From VXYL01 sp965199875 (GTDB lineage: Bacteria > Pseudomonadota > Gammaproteobacteria > Pseudomonadales > Azotimanducaceae), in NCBI GenBank assembly GCA_965199875.1, contig OZ241346.1:3348001-3412000 (forward strand): a stretch of 64,000 bases of DNA. The letters are read 5' to 3'. The stretch's first letter is position 1. The number at the start of each line of letters is the position of its first letter. A program made the translations under genes and the position numbers. Below, piece after piece: positions 20,583-32,641 of the stretch. A model generated the notes under the pieces. That model searched no databases and was not told the origin of the DNA. It saw only the letters and a program-made list of their open reading frames with translations.

Positions 20583-21866
20583 TCAAGTACCGGGTTGCGA
20601 ATAGGCCACTTGGGCGGCGGACTTCCGGCTGTCGAGGTCGGCGAGCATGACTGCGGCCGACTGGTTGAACTTGAGCCTCTCTGCTTCGCGGATCGGTTCT
20701 CCGGCGGGGAGATCGACGGTGCGGGGATTCTGGTGGACGCCATCGACTAGGAACTCGTAGTGCAGATGGGGCCCTGTGGCGAGGCCCGTGGAACCGACTT
20801 CGCCGATGGTCTGGCCTTGCTTGATGCGCGTGCCGGGCTTGATGCCGGAGGCGATTCGACGCAGATGCAGGTACTTGGTGTGGTAGCGCTGGCCGTGTCG
20901 GATGACCACGTAGTTGCCGTTGTTGTGCGTGAAGCCGGCGGCGACGACCTTGCCGTCGCTGGCGGCTCTCACGTCGGTACCCGGCGGTGCGGCGTAGTCG
21001 ATGCCGCGGTGCGGTCGCATGTCCTTGCGGATGGGATGGAAACGCCGCATGTTGAAGTTCGAGCTGATGCGGGAGTAGTCCAAGGGCGCCCGCAGAAACG
21101 CCTTGCGCATGTTCCTGCCATCGGGCGTGTAGTAGCTTTCGCCGCCGTTGTCGTCCCGATACAGCACCGCACGGTAGCTTTCGCCCTGATTGACGATTTC
21201 CGCGGCCAGGATTTCGCCGATACCCGCGAACTTGCCGTCCTTGCGGTACTCGTTGTACAGCGCGTGAAACTCGTCGCCGGAACGAATGTCGAGGATGAAG
21301 TCGATGTCCCACTGGAAGATGCCGGCCAAGCGAATGGCGAAGCCGTCGCCCAAGCCGGCCTTGTTGCAGGCGCCGAACAGCGAGCTATCGATGGCCTGGC
21401 GCACGTAGCGCACTTCGGTGTCGGGCTTGACGACATCCTTCCTGCTTTCGAAGGAATCCCCAACGCGCTCGAACGTCACCGTCTCGAAGCGCGCTGGCCG
21501 ATACCTCATGCGCAGCAGATTGCGCTCGTCGTCGACCGTGAACTCGAAGGCGTGGCCAGGGTGAATGTCCTTCAAACGCCGGCCAAGGGCGCCGCTGTCC
21601 AGCGCCCGATGCAGATCGGCGGCGAGCAGCTCGTGGCGTTGGAAGATCATCGACAGGTTGTCGCCGCGCTTCACCGGTGCATGGATGGTCATCGGACGCG
21701 GCAAAGCCGGGGGCGGCGGCGGAAGCTGCGCCGGCGTGCGCTCCGCCGGCGGCGCAATGGCGGCGTTGGCCTCTTGGTCCGGCGTGCGGCCAGCCAGCCA
21801 CACGCCGATCATCACGATGGCGACGGCAGCTACGACCAACGCGTGCGTGTTTGCCGAGAACACCAC
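20583..21866 (-). CDS. M23 family peptidoglycan endopeptidase (MepM/YebA-like), disturbed start
   Basis: A periplasmic, membrane-anchored zinc endopeptidase that cuts peptide cross-links during wall growth. After a single membrane segment (ALVVAAVAIVMIGVWLAG), the protein has a Pro/Ala-rich linker, a LysM/OapA-like stretch and the LytM domain. Zinc motifs are the HxxxD of RPHRGIDYAAPPGTDV and the HLHYEF motif. The conserved start of the family lies in another frame: ATG at 21906 reads MGNKSKIKWFRR and then meets TAG. The frame that carries the protein opens only at GTG 21866 (VVFSANTHALVV), which lacks an upstream ribosome-binding site. A one-base frameshift near 21870-21880 would join them. 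The gene is divergent from tyrS and upstream of anmK. Confidence 0.85.
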   Translation of the reverse strand: MVFSANTHALVVAAVAIVMIGVWLAGRTPDQEANAAIAPPAERTPAQLPPPPPALPRPMTIHAPVKRGDNLSMIFQRHELLAADLHRALDSGALGRRLKDIHPGHAFEFTVDDERNLLRMRYRPARFETVTFERVGDSFESRKDVVKPDTEVRYVRQAIDSSLFGACNKAGLGDGFAIRLAGIFQWDIDFILDIRSGDEFHALYNEYRKDGKFAGIGEILAAEIVNQGESYRAVLYRDDNGGESYYTPDGRNMRKAFLRAPLDYSRISSNFNMRRFHPIRKDMRPHRGIDYAAPPGTDVRAASDGKVVAAGFTHNNGNYVVIRHGQRYHTKYLHLRRIASGIKPGTRIKQGQTIGEVGSTGLATGPHLHYEFLVDGVHQNPRTVDLPAGEPIREAERLKFNQSAAVMLADLDSRKSAAQVAYSQPGT

Positions 21867-22012
21867 GCTAGCGCCGAAACCACTTGATTTTCGACTTGTT
21901 TCCCATGTCGACCGGATGCTCAAGCAAGAAAAGTCGCCGAGAATGCCCGAAATGCGCGTTGATGGGAAGCCCCTGCCTCGGTATGGTGTTGCCCCTTCGA
22001 TTTCGCGCGCTG

Positions 22013-23287
22013 ATGGATACGCCGATGGACGCGCTTGGCGCTCTGGACAGACGCGGCCTGCTGGCGCAGACATCCGACCGGCACGGCTTGGGCGAGCACC
22101 TCGGCAGCGGCTCGCGGGTGGTCTACGCGGGTTTCGACCCCACCGCCTCGAGCCTGCAGGTTGGCAACCTGGTAACCCTGCTGATGCTGCGCCGGTTGCA
22201 GCTTCTCGGTCATCGGCCCATCGTGCTGGTGGGGGGGGCAACCGGCCTGATCGGCGATCCGTCCGGTCGCGAGGACGAACGATCGCTCAACGACGGCGAA
22301 ACCGTGGAACGCTGGGTCGCGGCGATTCGCCGCCAGGTGTCGCGCTTCGTGGACCTCGCCGACGGCAGCGGCCGGGTGGTCGACAACATGGACTGGACCC
22401 GGGGCCTGGACGTCGTCGCCTTCCTGCGCGATGTCGGCAAGCACTTCTCGGTAAACGCCATGATGCAGCGCGACTCCGTGCGCACCCGGCTCGGCCGCGA
22501 CGGCGCCGGCATCTCCTATACCGAGTTCAGCTACATGCTGTTGCAGGCCTACGACTTCCTCCAGCTGGCCAAGCGCTACGACTGCACGGTGCAGGTGGGC
22601 GGCAGCGACCAATGGGGGAACATCGTCAGCGGCATCGATCTCGTGCGCCGTAAGCTGCAACGCCAAGCCTATGCGCTGACGCATCCGCTGGTGAGCAGGC
22701 GGGACGGCGCCAAGCTGGGCAAGACCGCCGCCGGCGCCGTCTGGCTGGATTCCGAACGCACATCCTGCTACGCGTTCCACCAGTTCTGGCTGAACACCGC
22801 CGATGCCGACGTGCCTTCGTTCCTGCGCTGCTTCACGTTGCTTGGCGACGAACCGATCGCCGCCGCCGAAGCGGATGTGCGGCAACACCCCGAGCGGCGC
22901 GCCGGGCAGCGCTTGCTCGCCGATGCGGTGACGCGCCTGGTTCACGGCGACGACGCGCTGGCGTCGGCGCAGCGCATCGCTGCCGCGCTGTTCGCCGGCG
23001 ACGTGCGCGCCTTGAGCGCCGCGGACTTCGCGCAGCTCGAGCGGGACGGCATGGACAGCACGACGGTAGCGTCCGGCGCCGGGCTGCTGACCGCCATGAC
23101 CAAGTCTGGTCTCGCGGCCTCCAACAGCGCCGCGCGCAAGCTCGTGGCGAGCGGCGGCGTACGCGTGAACGGGGAACGCGTCGACGATGCCGCGGCCCGC
23201 CTGGACGCCAGCGACGCCCTGTTCGGGCGCTACTTCGCCATTCGCCGTGGCCGCAGGAACTGGCATCTGGCGGTTGTCGACCGCTAG
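22013..23287 (+). CDS. tyrS: Tyrosyl-tRNA synthetase
   Basis: TyrRS charges tRNA-Tyr. The 424-residue protein has the normal length and the family landmarks FDPTASSL, GGATGLIGDPSGR, LRDVGKHFSVN, QVGGSDQWGNIVSGID and the KMSKS-type GAKLGKT. The C-terminal S4-like domain (ARKLVASGGVRVNGER) is present. The HIGH-type signature reads QVGN (in SLQVGNLV), both histidines replaced. Family members with variant residues here exist, but this may be worth checking. Start ATG 22013 (MDTPMDALGAL) was chosen; 22025 is an alternative. It is divergent from the M23 peptidase and about 50 bases before the rRNA promoter region. Confidence 0.95.
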   Translation: MDTPMDALGALDRRGLLAQTSDRHGLGEHLGSGSRVVYAGFDPTASSLQVGNLVTLLMLRRLQLLGHRPIVLVGGATGLIGDPSGREDERSLNDGETVERWVAAIRRQVSRFVDLADGSGRVVDNMDWTRGLDVVAFLRDVGKHFSVNAMMQRDSVRTRLGRDGAGISYTEFSYMLLQAYDFLQLAKRYDCTVQVGGSDQWGNIVSGIDLVRRKLQRQAYALTHPLVSRRDGAKLGKTAAGAVWLDSERTSCYAFHQFWLNTADADVPSFLRCFTLLGDEPIAAAEADVRQHPERRAGQRLLADAVTRLVHGDDALASAQRIAAALFAGDVRALSAADFAQLERDGMDSTTVASGAGLLTAMTKSGLAASNSAARKLVASGGVRVNGERVDDAAARLDASDALFGRYFAIRRGRRNWHLAVVDR

Positions 23288-23343
23288 AAACCCCGCCTCC
23301 GGCCAAGGCGTTCGCGGCTGCTGGAAAAACCCTAAAAAAAGCG

Positions 23344-23371
23344 TTGACATCATCAACGACAGGCGTAAGAT
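23344..23371 (+). promoter_or_regulatory. rRNA operon promoter
   Basis: A perfect -35 TTGACA (23344-23349) and a -10 TAAGAT (23366-23371) are spaced 16 bases apart. The upstream stretch is A-rich (GAAAAACCCTAAAAAAAGCG), as in an UP element, and the sequence after the -10 is GC-rich (GCCCAGCCC), the discriminator type repressed by ppGpp/DksA. A second promoter was not recognised. Confidence 0.8.
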
Positions 23372-23405
23372 GCCCAGCCCTTGGCCTTGGCGAAGCCAGC
23401 GGCCG

Positions 23406-23416
23406 GCTCTTTAAGA
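23406..23416 (+). promoter_or_regulatory. boxA-type antitermination site in rRNA leader
   Basis: GCTCTTTAAGA in the leader closely matches the NusB/NusE (S10) boxA motif (consensus TGCTCTTTAACA) found in rrn leaders. It lies between the promoter and 16S. Confidence 0.65.
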
Positions 23417-23425
23417 TCGTGAAGA

Positions 23426-23446
23426 ACAAGCCATTCGTGTGGGCGC
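23426..23446 (+). repeat. 5' arm of a perfect 21-bp 16S processing stem
   Basis: This sequence is the exact reverse complement of 25183-25203 in the spacer after 16S. Pairing would loop out the whole 16S, as in the RNase III stems of rrn precursors. The other arm is annotated separately. Confidence 0.85.
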
Positions 23447-23529
23447 TCGATGTTGAGCTGACGAGCAACACTTTTGGCCGCTTCGCCTTGGGGCTTTTCG
23501 GCCGCCAAGGTGGCACGGCCTTTGCTTGT

Positions 23530-25103
<1,574 letters not shown>

Positions 25104-25182
25104 ACTACGAAGGTCGACCTTTGGCGAACGCAGTTCGATCGCCAAGACGGATCGATCCATCGGCCCGTCGGCGCAGATGTCG

Positions 25183-25203
25183 GCGCCCACACGAATGGCT
25201 TGT
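25183..25203 (+). repeat. 3' arm of the 16S processing stem
   Basis: GCGCCCACACGAATGGCTTGT is the exact reverse complement of 23426-23446. It sits about 80 bases after the 16S 3' end, before tRNA-Ile. Confidence 0.85.
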
Positions 25204-25283
25204 ACACTTCACTTTCTTTCGTTCTGGGATCTCCAACCTAGGCTTCGCGCTCTTGCCAGCACGAAGCCCTTGGGCAACTTCAA

Positions 25284-25361
25284 GGGTCTGTAGCTCAGCA
25301 TGGTCAGAGCACACCCCTGATAAGGGTGAAGTCGGTGGTTCAAATCCACTCAGACCCACCA
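25284..25361 (+). tRNA. tRNA-Ile (GAT)
   Basis: The sequence folds as a tRNA with acceptor stem GGGTCTG/CAGACCC, an anticodon loop CTGATAA with anticodon GAT, T-loop TTCAAAT and an encoded CCA end. It is the usual first tRNA of the 16S-23S spacer. Confidence 0.97.
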
Positions 25362-25420
25362 CTTTTCCAGTCCGTCTCATTGGGCCAGTCTTGCCCAAGA
25401 AGACGCACGCGTAGCAGCCT

Positions 25421-25496
25421 GGGGCCGTAGCTCAGCTGGGAGAGCACCTGTCTTGCACACAGGAGGTCAGGAGTTCGATCCTCCTCGGCTCCACCA
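25421..25496 (+). tRNA. tRNA-Ala (TGC)
   Basis: A 76-base tRNA with acceptor GGGGCCG/CGGCTCC (one G-T pair), anticodon loop CTTGCAC with anticodon TGC, T-loop TTCGATC and encoded CCA. It follows tRNA-Ile by about 60 bases, the typical Ile-Ala spacer arrangement. Confidence 0.97.
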
Positions 25497-25544
25497 AACT
25501 ACAAGCGCCGGAGTTCAACGCCAGACGGCTAGGCCAACGCCACG

Positions 25545-25588
25545 AGCCAACATCCAAGCGGCACCCTGTCGCCGCTTGGATGTTGGCT
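25545..25588 (+). repeat. Perfect 18-bp hairpin in the 16S-23S spacer
   Basis: AGCCAACATCCAAGCGGC (25545-25562) and GCCGCTTGGATGTTGGCT (25571-25588) pair perfectly around an 8-base loop. No U-tract follows, so a terminator is unlikely. It may be an RNase III site or a structural part of the pre-23S leader. Confidence 0.8.
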
Positions 25589-25602
25589 TGCTCGGCAAGC
25601 AA

Positions 25603-25613
25603 GTTCTTTGACA
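25603..25613 (+). promoter_or_regulatory. boxA-like site in the spacer before 23S
   Basis: GTTCTTTGACA resembles the boxA of rrn spacers and lies between the spacer hairpin and 23S, where a second boxA is usual. Confidence 0.5.
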
Positions 25614-25633
25614 ACTCGTTTCGATGAAGCCAA
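25610..25633 (+). repeat. 5' arm of an outer 23S processing stem (imperfect)
   Basis: GACAACTCGTTTCGATGAAGCC is largely complementary to 28926-28949 beyond the 23S 3' end (TTGGCTTCATCGAGACGGTTGTC). The pairing is imperfect (a few mismatches) but long, and would enclose the inner stem and the 23S. Confidence 0.6.
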
Positions 25634-25838
25634 GCGTCTCTTCTTCGTCGCGGAAGTTCCGCGGCACGCAAAGGAGGGATGCTTAACCCAAAGAAGTAAC
25701 GAAAGTGCGTCTGCGCAACGGGTTGCAATGCCTGTTGCGTGTGGTTGGCAGACGGCAAGGCCGTCGTGCAACCACAGGTACAAACCGGCGACTGTTCATC
25801 GACCATGCTCCGTCCGCGCCGCGCGGGTTGGGTTATAT

Positions 25839-28839
<3,001 letters not shown>

Positions 28840-28957
28840 ATAACCGAGTCCGCGCATTGGACGCGACTTGGCGATTGGGATGACGCCGGATTGCCCTAGA
28901 CGCGCTTTCGTGCCTTCGCAAAGGTTTGGCTTCATCGAGACGGTTGTCGAACCAGTT

Positions 28958-29076
28958 TGCCTGACGACCATAGCGAGTTGGAACCACCTGATCCCATCCC
29001 GAACTCAGCAGTGAAACGTCTCAGCGCCGATGGTAGTGTGGGGCCTCCCCATGTGAGAGTAGGCCGTCGTCAGGCA
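28958..29076 (+). rRNA. rrf: 5S ribosomal RNA
   Basis: A 119-base 5S gene from TGCCTGACGACC to GTCGTCAGGCA, the two ends pairing as helix I. The conserved core AACCACCTGATCCCATCCCGAACTCAG is present, as is GCGCCGATGGTAGTGTGGGGCCTCCCCATG. It closes the operon about 120 bases after 23S. Confidence 0.97.
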
Positions 29077-29084
29077 CCGCTTCA

Positions 29085-29117
29085 AAGCCCGTGGCCCGTC
29101 CACGGGCTTTTCATTTT
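29085..29117 (+). terminator. Rho-independent terminator of the rRNA operon
   Basis: A GC-rich stem AAGCCCGTGG/CCACGGGCTT with a 5-base loop is followed by a T-rich tail (TTCATTTT), 9 bases after the 5S. It is the clear end of the rrn transcript. Confidence 0.9.
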
Positions 29118-29410
29118 GCGGCACTGCCGTTCTGCCGCGCCCAAGTCTGCGTGCGTCGACGGGGTCGGCCTAGGTGCGCAACAGGCGTCCCGCGCTCTGG
29201 TGGATGACGTTGCCAAACTGAACCGCCGCGAGCCGGGGAACGCGCTTCTGGTCTCGGCGGCAGTCCTTCCCACATGCCGTAGCAGTCGCACAAGCACGTG
29301 TCGCCGTCGACCGACGGGCGCTTCTCGGCACATCGGCATCGTTTGCACCGCGCAATCGCACCGGCAGCCGTGTAAGCTTGGCACCTTGGCAGGCGACAAG
29401 CGGGGCATCC

Positions 29411-30415
29411 ATGAAACTGGGACTGGGCATAGGCGCGTTCGGGCCGCCGGGAGGCGCTCGCATCGTCGAGTTGGCCAAGGAAGCGGAGAACCTGGGCTAC
29501 GACACCATCTGGGCGCCCGAGATCTACGGCGCCGACTGCTTCACGCCGCTGACCTGGATCGGCGCCCGCACCGAGCGCATCAATCTGGGCACGTCCATCA
29601 TGCAGATCTCGGCGCGAACACCAGCGAGTGCCGCCATGCATGCCGTGGCTTTGGACTACCTCTCGAACGGGCGTCTGATTCTTGGCATTGGCGTATCCGG
29701 GCCGCAAGTCGTCGAGGGCTGGTACGGCCAGCCCTACCCGAAGCCGCTGGCGCGTACCCGGGAGTGGGTTTCGATCTTTCGCCAGATCGTCTCCCGACAA
29801 GGCCCGGTTTCCTTCGACGGCAAGCACTACCAGCTGCCGTTGCCGGGCGGTACTGGTCTCGGCAAGCCGCTGAAGCTCATCCTGCATCCAGTGCGCGAAC
29901 GCATTCCCGTCTATCTCGGCGCGGAAGGCCCCAAGAACGTCGCCATGGGCGCTGAAATCTGCGACGGCTGGATTCCGATGTTTCTCTCGCCGTACCGCAT
30001 GATGGACATGTACAAGGACGCCATGCGCATCCGCAATGCGGACTTCCAGATTGCCGCAGCGGTCACCGTCATCATCGACGACGACGTGCAGCGGGCGCTG
30101 AACCAGATCAAGCAGAACGTGGGTTTCTACGTCGGGGGCATGGGCGCAAAGAGCTTCAACGTGCACAAGGATCACGTCTCGCGCATGGGCTTCGGCGAGG
30201 CCGCTGACCGTGTGCAGGAACTGTTCTTCGCCGGTCGGCGGGACGAAGCAATGGCCGCGGTTCCGAACGAACTGTGCGACGAGATCGCGCTGGTGGGGCC
30301 GAAGGAGCGCATTCGCGAGCGCCTTGCGGCCTGGAAGGAAAGCCCGGTGACCATGCTCAATGTCGGAACCGCAAGTGCGCAGACGCTGCGCTTCATGGCC
30401 GAAGAACTGCTTTAG
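29411..30415 (+). CDS. Luciferase-like flavin-dependent oxidoreductase (LLM class)
   Basis: A 334-residue (beta/alpha)8 flavin or F420-dependent enzyme of the bacterial luciferase superfamily. The typical N-terminus (MKLGLGIGAFGP), the strand AENLGYDTIWAPEIYG, RTERINLGTSIMQI, LDYLSNGRLILGIGVSG and PVYLGAEGPKNVAMGAEICDGWIP are clear. The sequence order is most like F420-dependent enzymes of actinobacteria, but cofactor choice cannot be judged by eye. It begins with ATG 29411. An approximately 290-base gap with no gene lies between it and the 5S terminator. It shares its strand with a second LLM gene only 17 bases downstream, so both are probably one transcript. Confidence 0.85.
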   Translation: MKLGLGIGAFGPPGGARIVELAKEAENLGYDTIWAPEIYGADCFTPLTWIGARTERINLGTSIMQISARTPASAAMHAVALDYLSNGRLILGIGVSGPQVVEGWYGQPYPKPLARTREWVSIFRQIVSRQGPVSFDGKHYQLPLPGGTGLGKPLKLILHPVRERIPVYLGAEGPKNVAMGAEICDGWIPMFLSPYRMMDMYKDAMRIRNADFQIAAAVTVIIDDDVQRALNQIKQNVGFYVGGMGAKSFNVHKDHVSRMGFGEAADRVQELFFAGRRDEAMAAVPNELCDEIALVGPKERIRERLAAWKESPVTMLNVGTASAQTLRFMAEELL

Positions 30416-30432
30416 GGATCGAGGAACAAACC

Positions 30433-31677
30433 ATGCGCGACATGAAGTTCGGCGCCTTCCTGGCGCCCCACCACCCCATCGGCGAGAGCCCGACGTTGCA
30501 GCTGCGCAGCGACTTGCACCTGGTCGAGCACATGGATCGCCTGGGGTTCGACGAGTTCTGGTGCGGCGAACACCACTCCACCGGCTGGGAAGTCATCGCT
30601 TCGCCGGAACTGTTTCTTGCTGCCGCCGCCGAGCGCACCCACCGCATTCGCCTCGGCACCGGCGTCGTTTCGCTGCCGTACCACCATCCGTTCATGGTCG
30701 CGCAGCGCTTGGTGCAGCTGGACCATCAGTCCGGCGGCCGCCTGATCTTCGGCTCTGGGCCCGGCGCCTTGCCGTCGGACGCGCACACCTTGGGTGTCGA
30801 TCCGATGCTGCTGCGCGACCGCCAGGACGAAGCCATGGGCGTCATCCGTCGCCTGTTCCAAGGCGGCGAACGGTTCAGCTACGAGTGCGACTGGTTCACG
30901 TTGAACGAGGCCAAACTGCAACTCCTGCCTCTGCAGCGCGACATGGAGTTCGCCGTCGCGTCGATGGTCAGCCCGTCGGGCATGACGCTGGCGGGCAAGC
31001 ATGGCGCTGGGGTGCTCTCCATCGGTTCCACGACCAAGGCCGGTCTGCAAGCGCTGCCGCTGCAATGGAGCTTCGCCGAGGAGTCGGCCGCCAAACACGA
31101 ACGCAGCGTGGATCGCGGCATGTGGCGCGTGGTGATGAGCTGGCACGTCGCCGAAACCCGCGACAAGGCCCGCCAGCAGGCGAAGGAAGGCCTGTTCCGG
31201 CACAACAACGAGTACACGGTTGGAACTCTTGCCGCTGGCGAAGGCACGATCTTCAAGACCCCCGACGAAGCAGTGGACATCACGGCCTTCAGCGAGGGCA
31301 GCGTCGCGGTGATCGGCACGCCGCAAGACCTGGTGGAGCGCATCGAGAAGATGATCGAGGTCACCGGCGGCTACGGCGTGACCATCGGCTTCGTCCACGA
31401 CTGGGCCAACCGCGCGGACACGCTGAACAGCTGGGACCTCGTCGCCCGCTACGTCGTTCCCGAGGTGAACGGCTTGCTCGACGGCTATCGCGAGTCCAAC
31501 CAGTTCGTCATCGAAAACCGCGATACCTGGCTGCGCGCCGGGCAAGCGATCATGAGCAAGATCCACGAGAACGAACGCGCCCGGGAAGCAATGGCATCGG
31601 CCGCCGGCCCCGCCCAAACGGCGCTGTCGGCACACGTCAAGGCGAGAGCGAAGCAAGGGGCCGACCAGACGACTTGA
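30433..31677 (+). CDS. Luciferase-like flavin monooxygenase (alkanal/limonene-type)
   Basis: A 414-residue member of the luciferase-like monooxygenase family, closest in layout to FMN-dependent terpene and alkane-type enzymes. Visible landmarks are KFGAFLAPHHPIGESPTLQL, FDEFWCGEHHSTGWEVIASPELF, RIRLGTGVVSLPYHHPFMVAQ, GGRLIFGSGPGALPSDA and GTPQDLVERIEKMIE. An ATG at 30433 follows a GAGG-type site. It is 17 bases after the first LLM gene. The C-terminal tail (AKARAKQGADQTT-type) is longer than in most homologues. The substrate is unknown; a role in oxidising a hydrophobic compound is an inference. Confidence 0.87.
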   Translation: MRDMKFGAFLAPHHPIGESPTLQLRSDLHLVEHMDRLGFDEFWCGEHHSTGWEVIASPELFLAAAAERTHRIRLGTGVVSLPYHHPFMVAQRLVQLDHQSGGRLIFGSGPGALPSDAHTLGVDPMLLRDRQDEAMGVIRRLFQGGERFSYECDWFTLNEAKLQLLPLQRDMEFAVASMVSPSGMTLAGKHGAGVLSIGSTTKAGLQALPLQWSFAEESAAKHERSVDRGMWRVVMSWHVAETRDKARQQAKEGLFRHNNEYTVGTLAAGEGTIFKTPDEAVDITAFSEGSVAVIGTPQDLVERIEKMIEVTGGYGVTIGFVHDWANRADTLNSWDLVARYVVPEVNGLLDGYRESNQFVIENRDTWLRAGQAIMSKIHENERAREAMASAAGPAQTALSAHVKARAKQGADQTT

Positions 31678-31716
31678 GAGGCGAGGAACTTCGCCATAGT
31701 TTCGGCCGCCCAGGCG

Positions 31717-32625
31717 ATGTCGACAAAGGTGCTTGCGGCGTTGCTGGCCGCCGGCCTTGGCAGCGGCGCGGCGGCGTACGAAGGCGACATCCACCAGCAA
31801 CTGACGTTCATCGCCGCTTTGCAGTACAACCGCTGCGCCGATGGCACGCACTTGCAGCGCCTGACGCCGCTGCAGGTGCGCTACGTGGCGAAGGCGAACG
31901 CCAATCAGGCGGACAGCCCGTGGTGGCAGCGGCTGTTCCGGTGGAACTACTACGATCGCAGCGGGGAGGTCTCCGGGCGCGTGCTGTGGCTGCTGGAAAC
32001 GCGCATGCACATCGGCTTCGCGGACACCTTGCAGCGCTTGGAGCGCACCCGAGACCTAAGCCGTCGCTTCTCCAGCCTCGGCAGCGTGGTCAGCTACGTT
32101 CAGGACGCCACCACGCCAACCCACGTGGCGCCCATCTTCACCGCGCGCTGGTGGCGCTTCAGCGTCAACGATCGCTTCGCATCCTATCCGGTGGATGCGG
32201 ACGCCCTGAGTGCCGCGCTCGGCGACGACTGTGCCGACGTGCGCGCCGCCGACGGCACCTTCGACGCCCTGCTGGCCGACACCGCGGAGCGCACCGTCGC
32301 CTCCATTCTTCAGCCCATCCGCGGCATGCCAGCTACCTGGGAAGCGTTCTGGGAGTTGGACAAGGACGCCGACGACTTCGGCAGCTACGGCGCCGCCGGC
32401 AACAACTTCGGACGCGAAACCGCCTTCCGCTGCCCAGGTGACCGAGAGCGCCGATGCGTGCTGCTGGCCAATGATCCGCTGTACGTGGAGTACGCCAACG
32501 CGCGTCATCTGCACGCCGTGCGGGCGACCGTCTCGGCCTTGGCGATCATGCAGCAGCGCTTGCAGATGCTGGCTACGTTGGAAGCCGATGCCGCCGAGGT
32601 GCCGGCAACGCCCGAACCGCCATAG
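31717..32625 (+). CDS. Secreted hypothetical protein, possibly zinc-dependent phospholipase C/S1-P1 nuclease-like
   Basis: A 302-residue protein of uncertain function. It begins with a likely signal peptide (MSTKVLAALLAAGLGSGAAAY) cleaved near AAA-YEG. The mature N-terminus EGDIHQQLTFIAALQYNRC is followed further on by VVSYVQDATTPTHVAPI. The latter recalls the Asp...His zinc-ligand strand of alpha-helical zinc phospholipases C and S1/P1 nucleases. The usual ligand set cannot be completed by eye, so this is a weak assignment. It sits between two LLM oxidoreductases, 40 bases after one and 16 before the next, and so may share their operon. Confidence 0.6.
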   Translation: MSTKVLAALLAAGLGSGAAAYEGDIHQQLTFIAALQYNRCADGTHLQRLTPLQVRYVAKANANQADSPWWQRLFRWNYYDRSGEVSGRVLWLLETRMHIGFADTLQRLERTRDLSRRFSSLGSVVSYVQDATTPTHVAPIFTARWWRFSVNDRFASYPVDADALSAALGDDCADVRAADGTFDALLADTAERTVASILQPIRGMPATWEAFWELDKDADDFGSYGAAGNNFGRETAFRCPGDRERRCVLLANDPLYVEYANARHLHAVRATVSALAIMQQRLQMLATLEADAAEVPATPEPP

Positions 32626-32641
32626 GCGTGCGCCGATCGCC

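Noticed and set aside
23288..23343. Terminator for tyrS before the rrn promoter
   Set aside because: No stem followed by a T-tract was seen; the A-rich run is better explained as an UP element.
31717..32625. Firm naming as phospholipase C or S1/P1 nuclease
   Set aside because: Only one zinc-ligand-like strand is visible; the full ligand set cannot be seen, so the call is left tentative.
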